This document shows positions 51,276 through 60,383 of a stretch of 64,000 bases of DNA, piece after piece. Location: positions 1 to 64,000 of the forward strand of contig NZ_JAFGYF010000002.1 of NCBI RefSeq assembly GCF_016921195.1, given 5' to 3'. The position numbers were made by a program, and so were the translations under genes. The first letter of the stretch is position 1; each line of letters begins with the position of its first letter. This stretch comes from Cellulosimicrobium cellulans. Its GTDB lineage: Bacteria; Actinomycetota; Actinomycetes; Actinomycetales; Cellulomonadaceae. The notes beneath the pieces were generated by a model that was not told the origin of the DNA, did no database searches, and worked only from the letters and a program-made list of their open reading frames with translations.

Positions 51276-52502
51276 ATGTCGGTTCGTCGCGTCGCCCTCC
51301 TCACCGCGGGCGGTTTCGCCCCGTGCCTGTCCTCCGCGGTCGGGGGTCTCATCGAGCGGTACACGGAGCTCGACCCGGAGATCGAGATCATCGCCTACCA
51401 GTACGGCTACCACGGCCTGCTGACGGGCACGAAGATCGTCGTGGACTCCGAGGGCCGCAAGCAGGCCGGCATCCTGCACCGCTTCGGCGGCTCGCCGATC
51501 GGCAACTCGCGCGTCAAGCTGACCAACGCGGCCGACTGCGTCAAGCGCGGCCTGGTCCAGGAGGGACAGAACCCCCTGGAGGTCGCGGCCGAGCAGCTCA
51601 AGGCCGACGGCGTCGACGTGCTGCACACCATCGGCGGGGACGACACCAACACGACCGCGGCCGACCTGGCGGCGTACCTGCACGACAACGGCTACGAGCT
51701 CACCGTCGTGGGCCTGCCGAAGACGATCGACAACGACGTGATCCCGATCCGTCAGTCGCTCGGCGCCTGGACCGCGGCCGAGGAGGCCGCCGGCTTCGCG
51801 GCGAACGTCATCGGCGAGCACCGCTCGGGCCCGCGCATGCTCATCGTGCACGAGGTCATGGGCCGTCACTGCGGGTGGCTCACCGCCGCGTCCGCGGCCG
51901 AGTACCGCAAGTGGCTCGACGCGCAGGAGTGGGCCCCGGCCCTCGGCCTGACGCGCGAGCGCTGGGACGTGCACGCGGTGTTCCTGCCGGAGCTCGCGCT
52001 CGACATCGACGCCGAGGCCGAGCGTCTCAAGGCGATCATGGACGAGCAGGGGAACGTCAACATCTTCCTGTCCGAGGGCGCCGGCATGCACGAGATCGTC
52101 GCGCAGCTCGAGGCGGCCGGCGAGGAGGTCCAGCGCGACCCGTTCGGCCACGTGAAGCTCGACACCGTCAACCCCGGCCAGTGGTTCGCCAAGCAGTTCG
52201 CCGAGAAGCTCGGCGCCGAGAAGGTCATGGTCCAGAAGTCCGGCTACTTCTCGCGCGCCGCGGCAGCGAACGCCGAGGACCTGCGCCTCATCAAGTCGAT
52301 GACCGACCTCGCGGTCGAGTGCGCGCTGCGCGGCGAGTCCGGCGTCATCGGGCACGACGAGGAGAACGGTGACCGCCTGCGCGCGATCGAGTTCCCGCGC
52401 ATCGCCGGTGGCAAGGCGTTCGACGTCACGCAGCAGTGGTTCGGCGAGCTCCTCGAGGGCATCGGCCAGCCGCTCGTCGCCGCTGCACCCGCCGCGCACT
52501 GA
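51276..52502 (+). CDS. Pyrophosphate-dependent phosphofructokinase
   Basis: 408 aa. GGDDTNTTA (second Asp instead of the Gly of ATP enzymes) and PKTIDNDV (Lys in place of Gly) are the two substitutions that mark PPi-dependent PFKs. It interconverts fructose 6-phosphate and fructose 1,6-bisphosphate reversibly. MGRHCGWL and the substrate-binding region DAEAERLKAIMDEQGN are present. A 125-bp leader region separates it from the acyltransferase, with TACGAG as a possible -10 near 51254. The DAHP synthase gene follows after 13 bp. Confidence 0.92.
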   Translation: MSVRRVALLTAGGFAPCLSSAVGGLIERYTELDPEIEIIAYQYGYHGLLTGTKIVVDSEGRKQAGILHRFGGSPIGNSRVKLTNAADCVKRGLVQEGQNPLEVAAEQLKADGVDVLHTIGGDDTNTTAADLAAYLHDNGYELTVVGLPKTIDNDVIPIRQSLGAWTAAEEAAGFAANVIGEHRSGPRMLIVHEVMGRHCGWLTAASAAEYRKWLDAQEWAPALGLTRERWDVHAVFLPELALDIDAEAERLKAIMDEQGNVNIFLSEGAGMHEIVAQLEAAGEEVQRDPFGHVKLDTVNPGQWFAKQFAEKLGAEKVMVQKSGYFSRAAAANAEDLRLIKSMTDLAVECALRGESGVIGHDEENGDRLRAIEFPRIAGGKAFDVTQQWFGELLEGIGQPLVAAAPAAH

Positions 52503-52515
52503 TCCGGGCAGCGGG

Positions 52516-53865
52516 ATGACCACCACGAGCGAGCCGGGGACCGACGCCGGGCTCGACCACTTCCGCACGCTCGTCGCGCTCCAGCAGCCGACGTGGCCGG
52601 ACGAGGCGGCGCTCGACGCCGTCCGGGACCGGCTGGCGGCCTCCGCGCCGCTCGTGGTGCCCGCCGCCGCCGACACGCTGCGCTCCCGCCTGGCGGCGGC
52701 GGGGCGGGGCGAGGCGTTCCTCCTCCAGGGGGGAGACTGCGCGGAGACGTTCGCCGAGGCGAACGCCGACCGCATCCGCAACAAGATCCGCACCATCCTC
52801 CAGATGGCGGTCATCCTCACGCACGGTGCGAGCATGCCCGTCGTGAAGATGGGCCGGATGGCCGGGCAGTACGCCAAGCCGCGCAGCTCCGACTCGGAGA
52901 CGCGCGACGGCGTGACGCTGCCCGCGTACCGCGGTGACATGATCAACGGCCACGCGTTCACACCCGAGGCGCGCGTGCCCGACCCGGAGCGCCTCGTCCA
53001 GGCGTACCAGATCTCGGCGGCCACGTGGAACGTCGTGCGGGCCTTCACGACGGGCGGTTTCGCCGACCTGCGCCAGGTCCACGAGTGGAACCGGGGCTTC
53101 ATGCGCAACCCCGCCTACGCGCGCTACGAGCGGACGGCGTCGGAGATCGACCGCGCGATCCGCTTCATGGACGCGTGCGGCGCCGACTTCGACGCCCTGC
53201 GCACGGTCGAGTTCTTCGTCAGCCACGAGGCGCTCGTCCTGGACTACGAGCGCGCGCTCACACGGCGCGACACCCGTACGGGCGACGCGTACGACACCTC
53301 GGCGCACTTCCTCTGGATCGGCGAGCGCACGCGCCAGCTCGACGGCGCGCACGTCGACTTCCTGTCGCGCGTGGCGAACCCGATCGGCGTGAAGCTCGGC
53401 CCGACCACGACGCCCGACGTCGCGCTCGAGCTCGCGCGCCGGCTCAACCCCGACGACGTCGAGGGTCGCCTGACGTTCATCACGCGCATGGGGGCCGGGC
53501 ACGTCCGCGACGCGCTGCCCCCGCTCGTGGAGGCCGTCGCACGCGCGGGCGTGCCCGTCACGTGGGTCACCGACCCCATGCACGGGAACACCATCACGTC
53601 CGCGAGCGGCTACAAGACGCGCCGCTTCGACGACGTGCTCGACGAGGTCCGCGGGTTCTTCGAGGTGCACCGCGCGGCCGGCACCGTCCCCGGCGGGCTG
53701 CACGTCGAGCTCACGGGCGACGACGTCACCGAGGTGCTGGGTGGCAGCGAGGAGATCGACGACGCGGGCCTGGCCCTGCGCTACGAGACCCTGGTCGACC
53801 CGCGACTCAACCACCAGCAGTCGCTGGAGATGGCGTTCCAGGTCGCGGAGATGCTGCGCCGCTGA
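52516..53865 (+). CDS. aroG: 3-deoxy-7-phosphoheptulonate synthase, class II
   Basis: 449 aa class II (plant-like) DAHP synthase that condenses PEP with erythrose 4-phosphate to start the shikimate pathway. Typical motifs: FLLQGGDCAETFAEA (metal Cys), KMGRMAGQYAKPRS, RGDMINGHAF, WIGERTRQLDGAHVDF, PMHGNT and HVELTGDDVTECxGG-like VELTGDDVTEVLGG. The last motif has Val where many members have Cys. It lies 13 bp after the PFK stop, so the two are probably co-transcribed; corresponds to Rv2178c. Confidence 0.93.
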   Translation: MTTTSEPGTDAGLDHFRTLVALQQPTWPDEAALDAVRDRLAASAPLVVPAAADTLRSRLAAAGRGEAFLLQGGDCAETFAEANADRIRNKIRTILQMAVILTHGASMPVVKMGRMAGQYAKPRSSDSETRDGVTLPAYRGDMINGHAFTPEARVPDPERLVQAYQISAATWNVVRAFTTGGFADLRQVHEWNRGFMRNPAYARYERTASEIDRAIRFMDACGADFDALRTVEFFVSHEALVLDYERALTRRDTRTGDAYDTSAHFLWIGERTRQLDGAHVDFLSRVANPIGVKLGPTTTPDVALELARRLNPDDVEGRLTFITRMGAGHVRDALPPLVEAVARAGVPVTWVTDPMHGNTITSASGYKTRRFDDVLDEVRGFFEVHRAAGTVPGGLHVELTGDDVTEVLGGSEEIDDAGLALRYETLVDPRLNHQQSLEMAFQVAEMLRR

Positions 53866-53889
53866 CCGCAGCAGACGGTCTCCGTCGCG

Positions 53890-55917
53890 TCAGAAGACGT
53901 TGATGACGATCGTCGAGCCCTTGGGTGCGGTCCGGCCCTCACCGCCCGGCGGGTCCTGGGCGTAGACGATGTTGAGCGGGCTGATGCCCTGCGGGTGCCG
54001 GACCTCGACCTCGAAGCCCGCGTCGCGCAGGGCCTTCTCGGCCGCCTTGACGTTGGTGCCGTAGGTGTTGGGCACCTCGACGAGCGGAGGGCCGAGGGAC
54101 ACGACGACGTTCACCGTGTCGGTCCGGTGCGCGTCGCTGCCCTGCTCGGGGTCCTGACGGATCACGAGGCCCGCGGCGACGGACTCGGAGTACTCCTCGG
54201 TGACCGCGGGGACGAGGCCCTGGTCCTCCAGCGCCTTGACCGCGGCGTCCTTCGTGGACCCGGTGACCTGCGGGACGACGACGGGCGCCGGGCCGGACGA
54301 GACCGTGAGCACGACGGGGAGGTCGTGCCGGATCGTGGCGCCCTCCTCGATCGCGTTGCCGTCGGGGTCCTTCACCGCCATGACCTGGCCGGACGGCACC
54401 TCGTCGTGCGCCTCGGCGACGGGGTCGCCCAGCGTGAGGTCGGCGCCCTCGAGCGCGGCCGTCGCCTCCTCCTGCGTGGCGCCCACGAGACCGGTCGGCA
54501 CCGTGAGCATGCGCACGCCCTTGGACACGACGAGCTGGACGCTGCCGTCCTTGCGCACGTCCTCTCCGGACGCCGGGTCGGTCGCCACGACGGCTCCCTC
54601 GGGCACGGTGTCGTCGTAGCGCTCCTCGACGGTGTGGTCGAGGCCCGCGCCGTCGAGGATCGCGACGGCCTCCGGACGCGACGCCTCCACGAGGCCGTCC
54701 GGGACCTGGGTGTACGCGCCCGGCCCGGAGGAGAACCACCACGCGGCGCCGCCGCCGACGCCCGCGAGGACGAGGAGGACGACGAGCGACCAGACGACCA
54801 CCCGGCCGTGGCCGCGCCGCCGTGCCGTGGCCGGAGGAGCCGGGGGCGGCGGGCCGGGCCGCGTCGTCGGCGCGACGACGTGCCCGACCGCGAGCGGCTC
54901 GGTGAGGCCGGCGGCCTCGCGGTCGCGGAGGCTGAGCGCCGCGAGGGAAGCGGTCGCGGCGACGGACGGGTCGTCCGGCTCGGCACGGGAGCCCGGGCCC
55001 GGCGGCGGCACGACGGCGGTCGCCCCCGCGGGCGGGTCGACGCGCCGCTCGAGGTCGGCCGGGTCGAGCGCGGCGCGGGTCGAGCGCACGAGCGCGAGCG
55101 CGGCACCCGCGTCGGCCGGGCGGTCGGCGGGGTCGCGCGCGGCGAGCGCGCACAGGAGGTCGTCGACCTCGGGCGGGATCCACGGCGCGACGTCCGACGG
55201 CGGGGGGACGTCGTTGTTGACGTGCTGGAACGCGACCTGGATGGGGGTCGTGCCGGTGTGCGGGACGGTGCCCAGCAGCATCTCGTAGGCGAGGATCCCC
55301 ACGGCGTAGACGTCGGTGCGCGCGTCGCACGTGCCCGTCGCGATGAGCTCGGGGGAGAGGTAGGCCACGGTCCCGAGGATCGTGCCCGTCGTCGTCGCCG
55401 TGACCTCGTTGACGGCGCGCGCCAGCCCGAAGTCGGTGACCTTGAGCCGTCCCTCGGTGTCCACGAGCACGTTCTCCGGCTTGATGTCGCGGTGCACGAG
55501 CCCGGCCCGGTGGGCGGTGGCGAGCGCGTCGAGGACGTCCTCGAGGACGTCGAGCGTGCGGCCGAGCGGCAGCGTGCGCTCGGTGAGCATCGTGCGGCGC
55601 AGGTTCGAGCCCGCCACGTACTCCATCGTGAGGTAGCTCGTGTCGCCGTCGAGCCCCTGGTCGTACACGGCGACGAGACCGGGGTGCGTGAGCCGGGCCG
55701 CCGCGCGCGCCTCGCGGCGGAAGCGCGAGACGAAGTCCGCGCCGGAGGCGCCCTCGGCGAGGTGGGCGTGCATGACCTTGAGCGCGACCTCGCGCTCGAG
55801 CCGGCGGTCGACGGCCAGGTAGACCGTCGCCATGCCGCCTCGCGCGATGCGCGAGACGACCTCGTACCGCCCGTCGACCAGGCGGCCGACGAGGGGATCG
55901 GTCGTCACGGTGGCCAC
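53890..55917 (-). CDS. pknL: PASTA-domain serine/threonine kinase (PknL-like)
   Basis: 675 aa. Kinase domain ~17-275 with all catalytic residues: ARGGMATVY loop, Lys47 (VALKVM), HRDIKPEN (Asp144), DFG 162-164 and a Thr-rich activation loop (TATTTGTI). A Pro-rich juxtamembrane linker, one transmembrane helix (~373-395) and four extracellular PASTA repeats (~401-675) follow. PASTA repeats sense peptidoglycan fragments or lipid II. By position (aroG / kinase / Rv2175c-like gene) it is the PknL counterpart, although I recall mycobacterial PknL as lacking PASTA repeats. TAGACT (55924-55929) is 6 nt before the GTG. Confidence 0.92.
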   Translation of the reverse strand: MATVTTDPLVGRLVDGRYEVVSRIARGGMATVYLAVDRRLEREVALKVMHAHLAEGASGADFVSRFRREARAAARLTHPGLVAVYDQGLDGDTSYLTMEYVAGSNLRRTMLTERTLPLGRTLDVLEDVLDALATAHRAGLVHRDIKPENVLVDTEGRLKVTDFGLARAVNEVTATTTGTILGTVAYLSPELIATGTCDARTDVYAVGILAYEMLLGTVPHTGTTPIQVAFQHVNNDVPPPSDVAPWIPPEVDDLLCALAARDPADRPADAGAALALVRSTRAALDPADLERRVDPPAGATAVVPPPGPGSRAEPDDPSVAATASLAALSLRDREAAGLTEPLAVGHVVAPTTRPGPPPPAPPATARRRGHGRVVVWSLVVLLVLAGVGGGAAWWFSSGPGAYTQVPDGLVEASRPEAVAILDGAGLDHTVEERYDDTVPEGAVVATDPASGEDVRKDGSVQLVVSKGVRMLTVPTGLVGATQEEATAALEGADLTLGDPVAEAHDEVPSGQVMAVKDPDGNAIEEGATIRHDLPVVLTVSSGPAPVVVPQVTGSTKDAAVKALEDQGLVPAVTEEYSESVAAGLVIRQDPEQGSDAHRTDTVNVVVSLGPPLVEVPNTYGTNVKAAEKALRDAGFEVEVRHPQGISPLNIVYAQDPPGGEGRTAPKGSTIVINVF

Positions 55918-56009
55918 GGGGAGAGTCTAGGTGGCCGGGTGTCGCGATCCGGTGAGCGCGCGCACGCACGGCGTGGGTGTCGTGTGGAGGCACGCCGTAG
56001 GCTTGCCCG

Positions 56010-56435
56010 GTGACCGACCGTGACCCCAGCACCCGCCCGACCCTCGACGACCTGGTCGGCGAGTGGCTGACCCTTCCCGACGTCGCCGAGGCGCTCGGCA
56101 CCGACGTCGGCAAGGTGCGCCGGATCGTCCAGGAGCGCCGCGTCGTCGGCGTGAAGCGCGGCGAGCGCACGACGTTCCAGATCCCGGCCCGGTTCCTCGT
56201 GCCGTTGCACCTCGTCGACCCGGCGAACGCCGGTCGCCCGGACGAGAGCGGCCGCGTGGGCGTCCTGTCGAGCCTCCAGGGCACGATCGTCGTGCTCACC
56301 GACGCCGGCTTCGACGACGCCGAGATCCTCGAGTGGCTGTTCAGCCCGCACGACGAGCTGGGCGAGCCCCCGTTCGACACGCTGCTCAGCGGCCACAAGG
56401 CGCGCGTGCGTCGCGTCGCGCAGTCCGAGCTCTGA
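56010..56435 (+). CDS. Rv2175c-like DNA-binding protein
   Basis: 141 aa. The N-terminal winged-helix region (EWLTLPDVAEALGTDVGKVRRIVQERRVVGVKRGERTTFQIP) and the C-terminal conserved block (GTIVVLTDAGFDDAEILEWLFSPHDELGEPPFDTLLSGHKARVRRVAQ) match Rv2175c, a DNA-binding protein phosphorylated by PknL in mycobacteria. Here it is divergent from the kinase gene over 92 bp, so the regulator-kinase pairing is kept. A candidate phospho-acceptor Thr lies in the short N-terminal arm. TAGGCT (55998-56003) is 6 nt before the GTG. Confidence 0.9.
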   Translation: MTDRDPSTRPTLDDLVGEWLTLPDVAEALGTDVGKVRRIVQERRVVGVKRGERTTFQIPARFLVPLHLVDPANAGRPDESGRVGVLSSLQGTIVVLTDAGFDDAEILEWLFSPHDELGEPPFDTLLSGHKARVRRVAQSEL

Positions 56436-56477
56436 CGCCCGGCTGACCCGGCCGTCTAGCCCGAGCCTCGCTCTGCG

Positions 56478-57656
56478 TCAGGCGGTGCGCTCCACGGCGG
56501 CCCGCGCGAGCAGCCCGAGCATCGCGGACCCGGGCTCGGCGAGCCCGGCGCGGGTGAGCGCCGCCGACGCGCGGTCGGTGAGCTCGGCGATGAGCGCCTC
56601 CACCGCGTCGCGCGCCCCGGTCTCGACGAGCACGGCGCGCAGCTGCTCGACCGTGCGTGCGTCGAGGTCGGGGTCGCCCAGGTGCGTGAGCAGGAGGTCG
56701 CGCTGCGCGGGCGTCGCCGCGGCGAGCGCGCGCACGACGAGCACCGTGCGCTTGCCCTCGCGCAGGTCGTCGCCGGCGGGCTTGCCGGTGACCTGCGCGT
56801 CGCCGAACACGCCGAGCACGTCGTCACGCAGCTGGAACGCCTCGCCCACGGGCAGCCCGAACGCGCTCGTCGCGGCGACCGCGGCGTCGTCCGCCCCGGC
56901 GAGCGCGGCCCCGAGCGCGATGGGGTGCTCGACGCTGTAGCGCGCGGACTTCGACCGGATCACGGCCCGCGCGCGCTCCTCGTCGGCCGCGGGGTCGTCG
57001 CCCCACGGCAGCACCTGCGCCTGCACGTCGAGGTACTGGCCGACGATCACCTCGGTCTGCATGCGCCCGAACACGACGCGCGACCGCGTCGCGACGTCGG
57101 CGGGAAGGGCGTCGAGCGCCTCGCCCAGCTCACGGTGGCTCGCGATGAGCGCGAGATCGCCGAGCAGGATCGCCGTGTTCTCGCCGTACCGGTCGGCGTC
57201 GCCCGACCAGCCGAGCGCGCGGTGCCGCGCGCCGAACGCACGGTGCGCGGTCGGGTGCCCGCGCCGCGTGTCGGAGGAGTCCATGACGTCGTCGTGGAAG
57301 AGCGCCGCGGCCTGGAACAGCTCGAGCGCCGCACCCGCGCGGAGCACGACGTCCCGGTGCGGCCCGTCCGGGTCGCCGCCGTGCGCACGCCAGGACCAGT
57401 AGCAGAACGCGGCGCGCAGGCGCTTGCCCCCGGCGACCAGCTCGTCCGTCGCGTCGGCGAGCGGGTCGGCGTCGGGGTGCGTGGCGGAGAGCTCGTCACG
57501 CAGCGCGGCGGTCGAGACGTGCAGGGCCTCGTCGACCCCGGCGCGTACGCCCTCCCGGTCGACGAGCGCGCCCGGGCTCGGGTCGGTGGCGCTCCGGGCG
57601 GCCTGCGGGTCGAGGGGCTCGGGCGAGGAGGAGGTCGGCGGCGACGGGTTCGGCAC
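56478..57656 (-). CDS. Polyprenyl diphosphate synthase
   Basis: 392 aa all-helical trans-prenyltransferase. First Asp-rich motif FHDDVMDSSDTRRG (~118-131) and second LRDDVLGVFGD are intact; GGKRLRAAFCYW binds the allylic diphosphate. It makes geranylgeranyl or longer diphosphates for quinones, carotenoids or lipid carriers. The product length cannot be decided. Position matches idsA2 (Rv2173). TAGGCT (57663-57668) is 6 nt before the GTG at 57656. Confidence 0.9.
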   Translation of the reverse strand: MPNPSPPTSSSPEPLDPQAARSATDPSPGALVDREGVRAGVDEALHVSTAALRDELSATHPDADPLADATDELVAGGKRLRAAFCYWSWRAHGGDPDGPHRDVVLRAGAALELFQAAALFHDDVMDSSDTRRGHPTAHRAFGARHRALGWSGDADRYGENTAILLGDLALIASHRELGEALDALPADVATRSRVVFGRMQTEVIVGQYLDVQAQVLPWGDDPAADEERARAVIRSKSARYSVEHPIALGAALAGADDAAVAATSAFGLPVGEAFQLRDDVLGVFGDAQVTGKPAGDDLREGKRTVLVVRALAAATPAQRDLLLTHLGDPDLDARTVEQLRAVLVETGARDAVEALIAELTDRASAALTRAGLAEPGSAMLGLLARAAVERTA

Positions 57657-57711
57657 GGGGGCAGCCTATGCGGTGCGGCCGCCCCGGGGCGTCGTACCAC
57701 GGTCGGACGGC

Positions 57712-58284
57712 TCAGCCGGCCGCGACCTGCCCGCTGATCGTCACCAGCCGCTCGGTCTCGTCGTCGAACACGCCGACGGCCAGCGACTCGGTGGGGGACT
57801 CGGGGGCCGGCGTCCGCACGAACGTCGTGAGGGACGTGAGCGCGCTCGGGACGCTCGAGGGCGACACCTCGAACCCGGCGGCGCCGAGCGTGTCGGTGTA
57901 GTAGGTGGTGAGAGCGTCCACGGGCTCGTCCGAGCGCAGGTTGAGGGTGACGTCGACGAGCGTGCCGTCCTCGGACGGTCGGGCCGAGCTCGCGAGCACC
58001 TGGGCGCCCGGGGGGACCGTGACGAGCTCCGCCGGGAAGCCCTCCACGAGGTCGCCGACCGCCGACGCGGCGTCGTAGTCGGGCAGCGGCGTGCTCGGGG
58101 CTCCGGCCGCCTCCGCCGTGGGGGATCCCTGCGCGCCTCGGGGGCCGGCCGCCCCCTGGACGTCGTCCGGGTCGGACCGGCAGCCCGCGAGCGTCGTGCC
58201 GACCAGCGCCACGACGAGGACGAGGGCGGCAGCGTGGGCGGACGGGTCCGCTCGCCGCGCGCGGGCTCGGGTTCGGGGTGGCAC
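57712..58284 (-). CDS. Putative lipoprotein
   Basis: 190 aa. A basic start, a hydrophobic stretch and the lipobox TTLAGC (Cys ~34) indicate export and lipid anchoring. The mature part has an Ala/Pro/Ser linker and an alpha/beta domain (DYDAASAVGDLVEGFPAELV..., TYYTDTLGAAGFEVS) that I cannot name. TACGGT (58291-58296) is 6 nt before the GTG at 58284, favouring it over the GTG six bases upstream. Confidence 0.8.
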   Translation of the reverse strand: MPPRTRARARRADPSAHAAALVLVVALVGTTLAGCRSDPDDVQGAAGPRGAQGSPTAEAAGAPSTPLPDYDAASAVGDLVEGFPAELVTVPPGAQVLASSARPSEDGTLVDVTLNLRSDEPVDALTTYYTDTLGAAGFEVSPSSVPSALTSLTTFVRTPAPESPTESLAVGVFDDETERLVTISGQVAAG

Positions 58285-58435
58285 GCGCACACCGTAGTCA
58301 TCGAGACGTCCGCGAGCCACCACCGGCCCCGACGGTGGACCACAGGGCGCGTTCCGGGGCGGCGCCCGACGCGGGGCGTCCACAGACGTCCGCCCGCTCT
58401 CCCCGCGCGACCCCCGGACGGGCTGGGATGGGCGC

Positions 58436-59617
58436 ATGACCACCCTGATACGGGCCCAGGGCCCGCGCGAGCTGCTCGCCTACGTCCCCTACAGGCTCGG
58501 CTACCGGCCGCAGGACAGCGTCGTCCTCGTCGGGCTGCGCCCGCCGCGCGGTCGGATCGGCCTCGTCGTCCGGGTCGACGTCCCCGACGTCGCGGACCTC
58601 GAGCACGGTCCGCAGCTCGCGCGGTCCGTCGTCGGGCACCTCGCCGCGGACGGCGCCGAACGTGTCGTCCTCGTGGTCTACACCGACGCCCCGCTGCGGT
58701 CCGGCGGCGTCGGGGCCGCGGTCGCGAGGGCTGCCGTCGAGCACTGCCGGGAGGCCGTCGAGCCGCACCACGGCCCGGTGGAGGTCTGGGTGGTCGCGCC
58801 GAGCGGCTGGTACGCGCTCGACTGCGCCGAGGACGAGTGCTGCCCGCCGGGCGGGCGCCCGCTACGCGAGCTGGAGTCGAGCGAGGTGGGAGCGCACATG
58901 GTCCTCGCGGGGGCCGCGCTCGCGGACTCACGCGAGGAGGCCCTACGGATACCGCGCGCGAGTGCGGACGAACGCCGTCGCGCGGCGCGCGCCGCGCGGC
59001 GGGTACGCGACCGCGCCCGCGGGGGTGGCGCGGCCGACCGCCGGGCCGACCCGGAGGCCGTCGCCGTCGCGTGCCGGATCGAGAGCCTGGCCGAATGGCG
59101 CACGGCGGTCGCCCGAGTGGCCCAGGACGAGCGGGACCGCACGGGGGACGAGGCGCTCGACGCGCGGACCGCGGCGCGCCTGCCTCCGGCCACGGTCCTG
59201 GGCCGGCTCGCGGCCGGGCTCGAGGCGGTCCCGGTGCGCGACGCCGTGCTCGTCTCGCTCGTGCCCGGGACGGGCGACCTCCCGGACCGCACGGTGCGCG
59301 GCGGTGACGTCGACGCGGGGACGGCGCGCGCGATCGCGTCGATCGTCGACCCGGCGGCGGGACTGGCGCCCGACCCGGTCGTCACGGGTCCGGCCCGCAC
59401 CGTGCTGGAGGCGGTCGTGGCACACGCGCCGCGCGGGAGCACCGCGCCGGCGCTCACGCTCCTGGCGCTGGTCGCGTGGTGGCACGGGGACGGCGGCCGG
59501 GCGGGACGCCGCCTCGACGAGGCGCTCGCGGAGGACCCGACGTACCGGCTCGCGCTCCTCCTGTCGAGCGCGCTCGATGCCGGGGTGCCGCCGGGCTGGA
59601 TCCGCGCCGACGTGTGA
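58436..59617 (+). CDS. DUF4192 family protein
   Basis: 393 aa. The N-terminus (RAQGPRELLAYVPYRLGYRPQDSVVLVGLRPPRGRIGLVVRVD) is the hallmark of actinobacterial DUF4192; the C-terminus resembles the repeat region ALVAWWHGDGGRAGRRLDEALAEDPTYRLALLL. No enzymatic role is known. TGGGAT (58424-58429) is 6 nt before the ATG. Divergent from the lipoprotein gene. Confidence 0.88.
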   Translation: MTTLIRAQGPRELLAYVPYRLGYRPQDSVVLVGLRPPRGRIGLVVRVDVPDVADLEHGPQLARSVVGHLAADGAERVVLVVYTDAPLRSGGVGAAVARAAVEHCREAVEPHHGPVEVWVVAPSGWYALDCAEDECCPPGGRPLRELESSEVGAHMVLAGAALADSREEALRIPRASADERRRAARAARRVRDRARGGGAADRRADPEAVAVACRIESLAEWRTAVARVAQDERDRTGDEALDARTAARLPPATVLGRLAAGLEAVPVRDAVLVSLVPGTGDLPDRTVRGGDVDAGTARAIASIVDPAAGLAPDPVVTGPARTVLEAVVAHAPRGSTAPALTLLALVAWWHGDGGRAGRRLDEALAEDPTYRLALLLSSALDAGVPPGWIRADV

Positions 59618-59712
59618 GCCGTGGCGTGCGGGTTCGGGTAGGTTCGACGGCAACACGACCTGCGGTCGCCGCCCACGGCCGGCCGCGCCCACGAGCTGTT
59701 CCCGGAGGACAC

Positions 59713-60114
59713 ATGAGCGTCGTCGTCGCGCACCTGAGCACGCCCGAGGGTCGCGAGGCTCTCGACAGCGCGGCCACCGAGGCCGTCCGCCGCGGCACCG
59801 AGCTCGTGGTCGTGGTCACGGAGGGCTCGACGTCGACGCCCGAGCTGGTCGCCGCGCACGAGGACGACCTGCGCCGGGTCGAGGAGCGGCTCGAGGGGAC
59901 GGGGACGACGCTGCGGCGCGAGCAGGGGACGTCCGACCTCGCCGACGACCTCGTGAGCGCGGCCGAGCGCGCCTCGGCGGACCTCATCGTCATCGGTCTG
60001 CGCCGCCGCAGCCCGGTGGGCAAGCTCATCCTCGGGTCGAACGCGCAGCGCATCCTGCTCGACGCGCCCTGCCCGGTGCTCGCCGTCAAGCCCGAGCGCC
60101 CCGCGGGGGCCTGA
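59713..60114 (+). CDS. Universal stress protein, UspA family
   Basis: 133 aa single Usp domain. The start SVVVAHLSTPEGREAL and the ATP-binding signature LIVIGLRRRSPVGKLILGSNAQRILLDAPCPVLAV (G2xG9xGS type) are clear, so it probably binds ATP. GGAGG is 7 nt before the ATG. TAGGTT (59638-59643) is a possible -10. Confidence 0.9.
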   Translation: MSVVVAHLSTPEGREALDSAATEAVRRGTELVVVVTEGSTSTPELVAAHEDDLRRVEERLEGTGTTLRREQGTSDLADDLVSAAERASADLIVIGLRRRSPVGKLILGSNAQRILLDAPCPVLAVKPERPAGA

Positions 60115-60190
60115 GCAGGGAATCTTCGCGGGTGCCCGGCCGTTGTACAGGCCAGGACCCGGTGACGGACGTCGCCGAGACTGGTGTGCG

Positions 60191-60210
60191 GGACCGCCGA
60201 GCGGCGGTCC
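60191..60210 (+). terminator. Terminator after the Usp gene
   Basis: GGACCGCC (60191-60198) and GGCGGTCC (60203-60210), loop GAGC, upstream of the sigma factor promoter. Confidence 0.75.
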
Positions 60211-60257
60211 GGTCCGACATCACCTCGTGTCGCGGCGTCCGGTGCACGGATCGCCGG

Positions 60258-60263
60258 TACAAT
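60258..60263 (+). promoter_or_regulatory. sigA: Probable sigA promoter -10
   Basis: TACAAT (60258-60263), followed at once by TATAGG, is the most AT-rich -10 in the window. It would give a leader of ~115 nt before the sigma factor start. The leader contains no obvious hairpin near the ribosome site. Confidence 0.6.
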
Positions 60264-60383
60264 ATAGGTATCCGCTAGAGCCCGACGACTCACCGTGAGA
60301 GTCCACGAGAAGCCCGCACTTCACGGTTCACGTCCCCGCTCCGGCGGCCCTACCGCCCCCCATGATTGCCGAAAGGTCGGTTT

